DNA from: Ardenticatenaceae bacterium
GTDB taxonomy: Bacteria; Chloroflexota; Anaerolineae; Promineifilales; Promineifilaceae
Assembly (NCBI GenBank): GCA_020634495.1
Contig: JACKBR010000013.1
Coordinates: 39,510-103,509, forward strand
DNA length: 64,000 nucleotides
Direction of reading: 5' to 3'
Shown: in pieces, positions 53,642 to 61,200 of the stretch
Layout: every line of letters begins with the position of its first letter
Numbering within the stretch: position 1 is the first letter of the stretch
The notes under the pieces: generated by a model
Seen by the model: only the letters and a program-made list of their open reading frames with translations
The model's database searches: none
Told to the model about the DNA's origin: nothing
Translations under genes and position numbers: made by a program

Positions 53642-54373
53642 ATGAAAATGAATCAATTGAAATCAAGCAATGAGCAAATTGAGGGGACATTGCGGGAGCG
53701 CATCCATGCGCGAATGTATGGACCTGGTGAGCGACTGCCGACGGAATTGGCTTTAACGGCCGAATTTGGCGTGAGTCGGGCGACCATTCGCACTGTCTTA
53801 ACCCGGCTGGCCAGCGAAGGGCTGATTGTGCGGCGGCAGGGTGCGGGAACGTATGTGAACCAGCGGGTGGGTGAGGTGAACACGTTGGGCGGTTTGTTGG
53901 ATTACGGCCGTCTCATCACAGAGTCCGGTCACCAGCCAACCATTCAACCCATTTCGATGGTGCAGCGGCAGGCAACGGGTGAAGAAGCTGCCTTGCTAAA
54001 TTTGGAAGCCGGGGAGACGGTGCTGGTGCTGGTGCGTTTGTTTTTGGCAGATGAACGGCCGTTCATTCTGGCCACCAACGTCATTCCACAGGCGCTTTTC
54101 ACAAGCGACGATGATTTTTATGACGGCCGTTTACCCCTCCACACCTTCCTGCAGCAATATTGCCAGCAAACCATTGCCTATGCCATTTATGAAATCAGCC
54201 CGGCAGTAGCGGACGACGACAAAACGATTCAGCTGTTGGACAGCCCACCGGGGAAGCAGCTGCTGCAATTTGCCACCACGTTTTACAACCAGGCGGATCG
54301 GCCGTTGGTTTTAGGCCACAGCGCCTACGACGACACCGTCGTGAAGCTGCGCTTTATGCAGAGCTGGGTCTAA
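53642..54373 (+). CDS. GntR-family transcriptional regulator, HutC subfamily
   Basis: Regulator of 243 aa. The N-terminal winged helix is typical of GntR (GTLRERIHARMYGPGERLPT, ELALTAEFGVSRATIRTVL, GLIVRRQGAGTYV). The C-terminal domain (about residues 85-240) has the UbiC/HutC ligand-binding pattern (VLVLVRLFLADERPFILATNVI, ALFTSDDDFYDG). It is divergent from the ygeY-like gene, so it probably represses or induces the purine locus. I chose the ATG at 53642; the frame runs further upstream but has no HTH content there. Confidence 0.9.
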   Translation: MKMNQLKSSNEQIEGTLRERIHARMYGPGERLPTELALTAEFGVSRATIRTVLTRLASEGLIVRRQGAGTYVNQRVGEVNTLGGLLDYGRLITESGHQPTIQPISMVQRQATGEEAALLNLEAGETVLVLVRLFLADERPFILATNVIPQALFTSDDDFYDGRLPLHTFLQQYCQQTIAYAIYEISPAVADDDKTIQLLDSPPGKQLLQFATTFYNQADRPLVLGHSAYDDTVVKLRFMQSWV

Positions 54374-54405
54374 GCAGCCTCACCTTTTTCCCAGCACAGA
54401 TGTTT

Positions 54406-54642
54406 TTAACCACCCAGCAACTGCCCCAACGCCTGTGCTGCGGCGCTGCGTACCAAATCAGATACCTTCGGGTCGCTGGCCAAGCTGAGCAACCCATTGA
54501 GAACTACCTCATCGGTCCGGCCCAACTGCCCCAAGGCCTGCGCCGCGTCGCGGCGTACCCCAGCAGATGCCAGCGGGTCGCTGGCCAGGCTGAGTAAGCC
54601 ATTGAGAACCGCCTCATCAAAATATGTTACAAACTCTGGCAC
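54406..54642 (-). CDS. short HEAT-repeat protein or remnant
   Basis: Frame of 78 codons starting at GTG 54642 after a GAAAGAAAGAG sequence inside the end of the nitroreductase gene. It encodes two nearly identical 35-37-residue HEAT repeats ([12 protein letters not shown], then [12 protein letters not shown] and [12 protein letters not shown]). HEAT proteins with this wording are usually much longer, so this may be a deletion remnant of a larger gene. The two repeats are also clear as a tandem repeat in the DNA. Confidence 0.45.
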   Translation of the reverse strand: MPEFVTYFDEAVLNGLLSLASDPLASAGVRRDAAQALGQLGRTDEVVLNGLLSLASDPKVSDLVRSAAAQALGQLLGG

Positions 54643-55286
54643 CTCTTTCTTTCCAAGGCGTGGATGGGAACCTGAGCATCTTTGGCCGGATAGCCCACGA
54701 CTAAATTAATGTAAGCCCGTTCATTTTTAGGACGCTGCAAGATGTCGCTGAGAAAGCCCATCGGGCTGGGCGTGTGCGTGAGGCAGGCCAGCCCGGCATT
54801 GTGCAGGGCGGTGATCAAAAAGCCAGTGGCAATGCCCACCGATTCCTGCACGTAATAATGTTTCAGCCGCGAACCATCCTCAGCCAGCCCGTACGATTGA
54901 GCAAAAATAACAATCAGGCAGCCTGCCCGGTCAATGAATGATTTATCCGCGTCGGTGCCTAGCGGGGCCAGCGCTTCCAGCCATTCTTCCGAGGCGCGTC
55001 CGGCGTAAAAGGCGCGTTCCTCTTCTTCGGCCGCCAGCCGAATTTGATGCTTAATGTCAGGGTCAGTCACCACGACGAAATGCCAGGGCTGCTGGTTGGC
55101 TCCGCTGGGAGCGCGTCCGGCCGTTTCCAGGCATTTCTTAATCACGTCCAGCGGCACGGGCCTGTCGTCAAAGTCGCGGGTGCTGTGACGCTGCTTCATC
55201 AGGTCAAAAAACGCTTGCGCACGCTGGCGCATTTCATCTTCGGCATAGGTTTGCATTTCTAGCGGCACGGATGGAATGGGTTTCAC
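54627..55286 (-). CDS. nitroreductase-family flavoprotein
   Basis: Nitroreductase-fold enzyme of 219 aa. [18 protein letters not shown] is the FMN-binding start, followed by [19 protein letters not shown], and [10 protein letters not shown] near the C-terminus. The inserted region [16 protein letters not shown] is typical of the iodotyrosine-deiodinase-like branch. Substrate is unknown. Ends overlap the HEAT fragment by 16 nt. Confidence 0.88.
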   Translation of the reverse strand: MKPIPSVPLEMQTYAEDEMRQRAQAFFDLMKQRHSTRDFDDRPVPLDVIKKCLETAGRAPSGANQQPWHFVVVTDPDIKHQIRLAAEEEERAFYAGRASEEWLEALAPLGTDADKSFIDRAGCLIVIFAQSYGLAEDGSRLKHYYVQESVGIATGFLITALHNAGLACLTHTPSPMGFLSDILQRPKNERAYINLVVGYPAKDAQVPIHALERKRCQSL

Positions 55287-55301
55287 GATACCTCCTTGAT
55301 T

Positions 55302-55378
55302 TCACCGCAAAGAACGCAAAGTGCGCAAAGATTTTTCTCAATAATACTTTGCGTTCTTCGCGCCCTTTGCGGTTTAAA
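55302..55378. repeat. intergenic dyad, CGCAAAGAACGCAAAG family
   Basis: CACCGCAAAGAACGCAAAGT and GCGCAAAGAT face ACTTTGCGTTCTTCGCGCCC and TTTGCGGT around a centre near 55338. A similar dyad with a different wording lies at 59648-59728. Confidence 0.8.
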
Positions 55379-56156
55379 TGAATTGGATAGCTACCGATCC
55401 GAGGTCGCCAAAATCGGCGCGGATGGTGTCGCCAATTTGCGCCCAGACGGGGCGGACAAAGGAGCCAGCCAGCAGGATTTGCCCCGGTTCCAGGGCATAG
55501 CCCAGCGTGGAGAGCTTGTTGGCCAGCCAGGCGACGCCGTTGGCCGGATGGCCCATGACGCCGCAGGACAATCCGGTCTCTTCAATTTCGGCGTTGCGAT
55601 AAAGAATGCCGGGAACCATGCGCAAATCGAGGTCTTGGGGATGAAACGGCCGTCCCCCCAACACAAGTCCTGCACCAGCCCCGTTATCAGCAATGGTGTC
55701 ATGAATTTGGCGCGGCTCGTCTACCCGCGTATCGATAATTTCGATAGATGGCACGACAAACTCTGTGGCCCGCAGCACATCGAGCATCGTCACGCCAGGG
55801 CCTTTAAGCGGTGCGCCCAAAATAAAGGCCAGCTCCAGCTCCACGCGAGGCACGCAGTAGTTGGCATGGGGCACTTTGGTGCCATCCTCAATCAGAAAGT
55901 GATCGTACAAGAAGCCAAAGTCCGGCTCGTCAATTTTGGAGGAACGTCGCATAGCGATTGAGGTTAAACCAACTTTATAGCCAATAAGTTTAGCACCCTC
56001 TACCTGCTGGCGACGGGCAACTTCAGCGGATATGGCGTAGGAATCTTCAAATTCGATGTGGGGGAACAGGGCAGACGGTCGTATCGTTTGCACCTTCGTT
56101 TTGTTAGCCTCCAGCAAAGCTTCGACCACCTGGTTTCGTTCTGCATCTGTAAGCAT
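55374..56156 (-). CDS. 2-keto-4-pentenoate hydratase-family protein
   Basis: FAH-fold hydratase of 260 aa, matching MhpD/HpcG/XylJ-type 2-oxo-pent-4-enoate hydratases in length. Metal-site residues appear in [12 protein letters not shown] (ExE) and [29 protein letters not shown] and ILLAGSF near the C-terminus are typical. These enzymes act late in meta-cleavage of aromatic compounds, and related ones decarboxylate. I chose the ATG at 56156; the frame continues upstream through non-coding sequence. It is divergent from the dienelactone-hydrolase-like gene. Confidence 0.87.
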   Translation of the reverse strand: MLTDAERNQVVEALLEANKTKVQTIRPSALFPHIEFEDSYAISAEVARRQQVEGAKLIGYKVGLTSIAMRRSSKIDEPDFGFLYDHFLIEDGTKVPHANYCVPRVELELAFILGAPLKGPGVTMLDVLRATEFVVPSIEIIDTRVDEPRQIHDTIADNGAGAGLVLGGRPFHPQDLDLRMVPGILYRNAEIEETGLSCGVMGHPANGVAWLANKLSTLGYALEPGQILLAGSFVRPVWAQIGDTIRADFGDLGSVAIQFI

Positions 56157-56304
56157 TGTGCTCCGGTTTTGGGAAAATGAGCCCACCAAGAGTAAGCGAT
56201 TTTCCCCATTTTGCACAGCTAAAACAGAAATGTGCATTCTGGTACTTCTTCTGCCACAATAGGGTTTGTAGAAGCAACGGGGGAATAAAAATGAGGAGGT
56301 TGTT

Positions 56305-57060
56305 ATGTACCAAACCGACATGTACGAAGGCATGATTGTTGAAACAATCACATATCCTGGGGCAAATGGCGAATTGATTAATGCCTATCTGGCACGGCCG
56401 TTAGGCCCAGGCCCATATCCCGGCATGGTGGTCATCCACCACATGCCCGGCTGGGACGAGTGGTATCGTGAGGCCACACGCAAATACGCCCATCATGGCT
56501 ATGTGGCTCTGTCGCCAAACCTTTACTTCCGCGCCGGGCACGGCACGCCGGAAGATGTGGCCGCCAAGGTGCGCGCCGCTGGTGGCTTGCCCGATGAGCA
56601 AGCGGTGGGGGACATGGCCGGAGCGCTGCATTATTTGCAATCGCTGCCTTTTGTGAGTGAAAAGATTGGCGTTTGGGGAACCTGCTCCGGGGGACGGCAC
56701 GCTTATTTGGCGGCCTGCCGCATTCCTGGATTTTCGGCCGTGGTAGACTGCTGGGGTGGGCGGGTTGTCATGGAAGAGAAAGATTTGTCGCCTACGTTTC
56801 CCGTAGCCCCGCTGGATTACACCAAAGATTTAAACATTCCGCTGCTGGGCATTTTTGGCGAGGATGATCACAGCCCCACGGTGGAGCAGGTGGCCATCCA
56901 CGAAGCGGAGCTGAAAAAGCACGGCAAGGATTACGAATTCCACATGTACCCGGATGCCGGCACGGCTTCTTTTTATCACCATCGTCCCAACTACCGGCAG
57001 GCGCAGGCTGTGGATGGCTGGAATAAAATCTTCGCCTTCCTGGGCAAGCATCTAAACTAA
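56305..57060 (+). CDS. dienelactone hydrolase-family protein
   Basis: Alpha/beta hydrolase of 251 aa. The nucleophile is Cys127 in WGTCSGGRHAYLA (GxCxGG), as in carboxymethylenebutenolidase; the Asp is in FGEDDHSPT and the His in ASFYHHRPNYR. The family opens lactone rings in chlorocatechol-type degradation, but many members have other esters as substrates. The ATG follows GAGGAGG by 7 nt. Divergent next to the hydratase gene, it may share an aromatic-ring-cleavage role. Confidence 0.87.
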   Translation: MYQTDMYEGMIVETITYPGANGELINAYLARPLGPGPYPGMVVIHHMPGWDEWYREATRKYAHHGYVALSPNLYFRAGHGTPEDVAAKVRAAGGLPDEQAVGDMAGALHYLQSLPFVSEKIGVWGTCSGGRHAYLAACRIPGFSAVVDCWGGRVVMEEKDLSPTFPVAPLDYTKDLNIPLLGIFGEDDHSPTVEQVAIHEAELKKHGKDYEFHMYPDAGTASFYHHRPNYRQAQAVDGWNKIFAFLGKHLN

Positions 57061-57185
57061 CTTGTTATTCTGAGCGAAGCGAAGAATCCCTCTGAGCCAC
57101 GCCTGGTGACAACTTGCCCCAAAGAAAAGTTCATAATTTTCCCAGGTATTAGGGATGCTTCGGGGGACCTCAGCATGACAGGTTA
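57061..57185. repeat. MITE-like dyad, GAGCGAAGCGAAGAATCCCT family, copy 1
   Basis: The left end TGTTATTCTGAGCGAAGCGA continues to AGAATCCCT and faces the right end AGGGATGCTTCGGGGGACCT, then CAGCATGACA. The ends are roughly 30-bp imperfect inverted repeats enclosing about 60 bp. A second copy lies at about 57515-57635. Confidence 0.75.
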
Positions 57186-57237
57186 AGGGTATGTCGAAAT
57201 TCAATGATGTTGGAGCTTTTAGCGATGAGGAAGATTT

Positions 57238-57504
57238 ATGTGTACGATGATTGTGGAAAAGGTTCAAATTGAAGGCTGTGGCAAAGGCACGGGCGGGTGG
57301 TTTGACGTGAATCAGGCCAATGTTTCGTATGACCATCCGTTTAACGCGCCGCTGGAACACGCCTTGAACATTGATTTTGTGAATGAAGCGCTCGGCCCCG
57401 GCGCGCGGGTTGCCGTGGAACTGAGCGCGGAAGCTGCTCGCTCGCTGGTTAGCACCATTGAAGCTGTGCTGGCCCAGGCTCAATCCGGCGGGCATCTTGA
57501 TTAA
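57238..57504 (+). CDS. small protein, DUF6295-like
   Basis: Protein of 88 aa beginning MCTMIVEKVQIEG and containing GGWFDVNQANVSYDHPFNAP and EHALNIDFVNEALGPGARVAVELS. The wording matches what I recall of DUF6295, small proteins of unknown function; this recall is not verified. It has no signal peptide. It stands between two copies of the same MITE-like dyad. Confidence 0.65.
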   Translation: MCTMIVEKVQIEGCGKGTGGWFDVNQANVSYDHPFNAPLEHALNIDFVNEALGPGARVAVELSAEAARSLVSTIEAVLAQAQSGGHLD

Positions 57505-57514
57505 TCGCCACACG

Positions 57515-57635
57515 CCATTCTGTGGGAAGCGAAGAATCCTCTAATCTGAATCAGCAAGCTAGTTTGCTCATGTGCCAAGCATGGGAATGTTTATACGTTT
57601 TAGGGATGCTTCGGAGGGCCTCAGCATGACAAATC
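57515..57635. repeat. MITE-like dyad, GAAGCGAAGAATCC family, copy 2
   Basis: ATTCTGTGGGAAGCGAAGAA followed by TCCTCTAATCT faces TTTTAGGGATGCTTCGGAGG and GCCTCAGCATGACA. Same ends and orientation as the copy at 57061-57185 but a different inside. Confidence 0.7.
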
Positions 57636-57672
57636 TATTTTTTCAGGTATCTCAACTTAGAACCGGAGCAAC

Positions 57673-59646
57673 ATGATGACAGAAGTTCAGGCAGGTGATG
57701 TGCTTTGGCGGCCATCGTCAGGGGTGGTGGAGGCTGCCAATTTAACGCGATTCATGCGCTGGCTGGCGACGGAGCGCAATCTGGATTTTGCCAGCTATGA
57801 TGCTCTGTGGCGCTGGTCAGTGACGGAGCTGGGGGCATTTTGGCAGGCCATTTGGGATTTTTGCGGGTGAAGGCGTCACAGCGGGGGGAGGTGGCATTAG
57901 CCAATGACCAGATGCCGGGAGCCGTCTGGTTTCCAGAAGCAAGGCTGAACTACGCGGAAAATGTGTTTGCCAACATGACGGCCGTTCGCCCGGCGCTGCT
58001 GTATGAGGATGAAGAAGGCCCGTTGGTGGAGATGAGTTGGGCTGAGTTTTACCGGCAAACAGCCGTTCTCCAGCAGCATCTCAAACAGTTGGGCATTGGG
58101 CAGGGATCGCGTTGTCGCTTACCTGCCAAATATTCCTGAGGCGATCGTCGCCTGCCTGGCCACCGTGAGTTTGGGGGCTATCTGGTCCAGCGCCTCGCCC
58201 GATTTTGGCAGCAAAGCTGTGCTGGATCGCTTTGCTCAAATCGAGCCAAAGCTGCTCATCACCGTGGACGGCTACCGCTACAACGGACGGCCGTTTGACC
58301 GCCGCGACATCGTTACCCAACTACAAGCTGGGTTACCCACTGTAGCTCACACCATCGCTGTGCCGCTATTGGATGACACGCCGCTGCCCAACGCGCTCCC
58401 CTGGCCAGAACTGTTGGCCAGCCAGAGCGAAACCCCAGAGTTAACCTTTGCCCAGGTTCCATTTGATCATCCGCTGTGGATTTTGTACTCCTCCGGCACC
58501 ACCGGGCTGCCCAAGCCCATTGTGCATGGGCATGGCGGCAATCTGCTGGAGCATAAAAAAGCACATATGCTGCACAATGACATCAAGCCAGGCGACACCT
58601 TTTTCTGGTACACCAGCACCGGCTGGATGATGTGGAACTATCTGCTGGGGTCGATGCTGAGCGGCAGTACGGCCGTTCTCTACAACGGCAGCCCCTCATT
58701 CCCCACTTTAGACAGGCTGTGGGATTTGGCCGAGCGCAGCGGGATGACCTATTTTGGCCTCTCGCCTGCCTTCGTGGCGGCCTGTATGAACGCGGGCATT
58801 CAGCCCAATCAGCAGCATGACCTCACCCAACTGCGCGGCATTGGCTCCACCGGCGCGCCGTTGCCCGTAGCCGCCTTTGAATGGCTGTATCACAATGTGC
58901 ATGACAACTTTGCCCTGGAATCGTTGAGCGGCGGCACAGATTTGTGTACGGCGTTTGTGGGTGGCTGCCGCCTGAAGCCGGTTGTTACCGGGGAAATTCA
59001 GGGGGCGTCGTTAGGGGCAAAGGTGCAGGCCTGGAACAATCGCGGCGAGCCGGTGGTGGGGGAGGTGGGCGAATTGGTGATTGCCGCGCCGATGCCGTCG
59101 ATGCCGGTGAAATTTTGGAACGATCCGGGCAATGTGCGCTACCGCGAGAGCTATTTTGAGATGTTTCCTGGCGTGTGGCGGCATGGGGATTGGATCAAAT
59201 TTAATGAGCGGGGGGGCTGTGTGATTTACGGCCGTTCCGACGCCACCATCAATCGCAAAGGCATCCGCATGGGCACCAGCGAGATTTACGCTTGTGTTGA
59301 AGCCATCGACGGCGTGCTGGACAGTCTGGTGGTCGATTTGGAGCTGCTGGACCGCGATTCTTTCATGCCGCTTTTTGTGATTTTGGCCGAGGGGGTAACG
59401 CTGGATGACGCGCTCCGACAAAAAATTAACCAGGAGCTTCGCCGCGAACTGTCGCCGCGCCACGTGCCGGATGCCATTTACCAGGTGCAGGAACTGCCCT
59501 ACACGCTCAGTGGCAAAAAGCTAGAAATCCCTGTGCGGCGCATTTTGCTGGGCCATCCCGTAGAAAAAGCGGCCAACCTGGGCGCGATGCGCAATCCTGA
59601 ATCGATACATTTTTTCGTTGAACTTGCCAAAACGCTGGCAAACTAG
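57673..59646 (+). pseudogene. acetoacetate-CoA ligase, interrupted by two homopolymer frameshifts
   Basis: ANL-superfamily acyl-CoA ligase that matches acetoacetyl-CoA synthetase: N-terminal WRPSSGVVEAANLTRFMRWL, then PGAVWFPEARLNYAENVF, core ILYSSGTTGLPKPIVHGHGG, SASPDFG, GGTDLCTAFVGGC, and the C-terminal LSGKKLEIPVRR. The frame breaks at a T run (57858-57862, one T short, after WQAIWDF) and at a G run (58103-58105, two G short or one extra, in LGIGQGDRVV). Repairing both gives about 658 aa, the family's normal length. Both breaks are in homopolymers, so sequencing error is likely. The enzyme would activate acetoacetate for polymer or lipid synthesis. Confidence 0.85.
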
Positions 59647-59647
59647 A

Positions 59648-59728
59648 TTTTAACCTTTAACCGCGTAGAGCGCAGAGGGCGCTGAGATTTTTTCTTCCCT
59701 CTGCGTTCTCTGCGAACTCTGCGGTGGA
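59648..59728. repeat. intergenic dyad, GAGCGCAGAGGGCGCTGAG family
   Basis: ACCGCGTAGAGCGCAGAGGG on the left faces CCCTCTGCGTTCTCTGCGAA and CTCTGCGGTGG on the right. It lies directly before the methyltransferase-like start. Confidence 0.75.
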
Positions 59729-59729
59729 A

Positions 59730-61130
59730 ATGAGTAAACGACACATTCTTGAAGCTGATAAGCCGCTGTCGCAGTCGCTGCTGTGGCAGATTCAGCGGGC
59801 TTATTTTTTGCAGGCGGGGCTGAAAGCGTGGCAGGATGATGTGGTGCCCAGCGACATCAGCAGCAATCCGGTGATGGCCCAAACCTACAGCCAGCTTGTG
59901 TTTGGCTACCTGCGCGACTGTTTTGCGGCGGCGCAGCGTGGCGAGTTTGCTCTGGACCCTGGGCAGCCGATCAATATTGTGGAGCTGGGTGCCGGGTCTG
60001 GGCGGCTGGCTTACCATTTTTTGCAAATCTTTTGGCCACGCTACCAGCAATCCCCTTTTGCCAGCCAGCCGATTCGCTACGTCATGACTGATTTTGTGCC
60101 GGAAACTGTGGATTTTTGGCGGAATCATGCCTATTTCCAACCATTTTTCGAGGCGGGCGTTTTGGATGTGGCTTTATTTGACGTGATGGATCTAAAACGG
60201 CCGTTTCACCTCCAACTCAGCAATCAAACCCTCACCCCCGAAACCACAACCAACCCCGTCATCCTCATCGCCAACTACTTTTTCGACAGCATTCCCCAGG
60301 ACAGTTTTGTCATTGAAGACGGGCTGCTCTGCCAAAATTTGCTTACGCTCACCAGCAGGCAGGCAGAGCCAGATTTAAGCGATCCGGCCATTTGGGACCG
60401 GCTGGAGCTTCATTACGAACCGATTCCGCTGGCAGGCAGGCTGTACGACGAACCGCTGTACAATGCCATTCTGGATAATTACGAAGCAGCGCTGCCGGAG
60501 GCGGGGTTTTCTTTCCCCAACGTCGGGTTGGATTGTCTCCGGCATTGGCAACAATTTGGCAACGGCCGTCTCCTTCTTCTCACCAGCGACCGGGGCTACA
60601 CTTTGCTCGATTCTTTGCTGGATCAGCCCGATCCGCTGCCCAATTTGCACGGCAGCTTCTCTTTGATGGTCAATTACCATGCCATCAACGAATTTATTTC
60701 GCGTAGCGGTGGCATTGTATGCCAGGTGCCGCATTACCAGGACAATATTCAGGTGCTGGCTTACGTTTTGGGCCAAATTCCGCAGCAGGCACAAGAAACA
60801 CGCCTCGCTTTTGCAACGGCCGTAGGGCAGGGTGGGCCAGATGATTTTCAGGCTTTGAAGCGCGTTGTCGAAAAACAGTACGCTTTGATGTCTTTGCCAG
60901 AGCTGCTCAGCTTTTTACGACTTTCTGGTTGGGACGCCGCCATTTTTGCGGATTGTTTGCCGTTTCTGCGGCAGCGTGTGCGCCAGGCTGACAATGTTTG
61001 GCATGGCGATGTGGTTCAAGCGTTGACAAACATCCGGCAGCATTATTTGCCATTGCGCCGCGCTGACCGGCTCGTGGCCCAAATTGAGGCGCTGTTAGCC
61101 GAAATTGGCCCTGATCATGAGGCTGAATAA
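59730..61130 (+). CDS. SAM-dependent methyltransferase-like protein
   Basis: Protein of 466 aa. Motif I of class I methyltransferases is INIVELGAGSGRLAYHFLQ, followed by YVMTDFVPETVDFW and VILIANYFFDSIPQDSFVI, an order seen in MidA/NDUFAF7-type enzymes that methylate proteins. The C-terminal 150 residues are helical. ATG at 59730 is preceded by a GTG two codons earlier; the upstream sequence is repeat, so no ribosome site can be judged. Its substrate is not evident. Confidence 0.78.
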   Translation: MSKRHILEADKPLSQSLLWQIQRAYFLQAGLKAWQDDVVPSDISSNPVMAQTYSQLVFGYLRDCFAAAQRGEFALDPGQPINIVELGAGSGRLAYHFLQIFWPRYQQSPFASQPIRYVMTDFVPETVDFWRNHAYFQPFFEAGVLDVALFDVMDLKRPFHLQLSNQTLTPETTTNPVILIANYFFDSIPQDSFVIEDGLLCQNLLTLTSRQAEPDLSDPAIWDRLELHYEPIPLAGRLYDEPLYNAILDNYEAALPEAGFSFPNVGLDCLRHWQQFGNGRLLLLTSDRGYTLLDSLLDQPDPLPNLHGSFSLMVNYHAINEFISRSGGIVCQVPHYQDNIQVLAYVLGQIPQQAQETRLAFATAVGQGGPDDFQALKRVVEKQYALMSLPELLSFLRLSGWDAAIFADCLPFLRQRVRQADNVWHGDVVQALTNIRQHYLPLRRADRLVAQIEALLAEIGPDHEAE

Positions 61131-61146
61131 CCGATTTATAATTACC

Positions 61147-61169
61147 GTACATATTTTATAGGTATGTAC
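61147..61169. promoter_or_regulatory. operator-like inverted repeat before the integrase gene
   Basis: GTACATA (61147-61153) and TATGTAC (61163-61169) are perfect 7-bp arms spaced by 9 bp. The right arm overlaps the -35 zone of the TATAAT at 61188-61193, as expected for a repressor site. Confidence 0.45.
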
Positions 61170-61187
61170 AAAATATAGCTTTTCGGC

Positions 61188-61193
61188 TATAAT
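61188..61193 (+). promoter_or_regulatory. -10 element, leaderless start of integrase
   Basis: TATAAT in GGCTATAAT ends 7 nt before the ATG at 61201. An in-frame ATG at 61192 overlaps the -10 and cannot be the start on this transcript. Confidence 0.5.
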
Positions 61194-61200
61194 GCCACAC

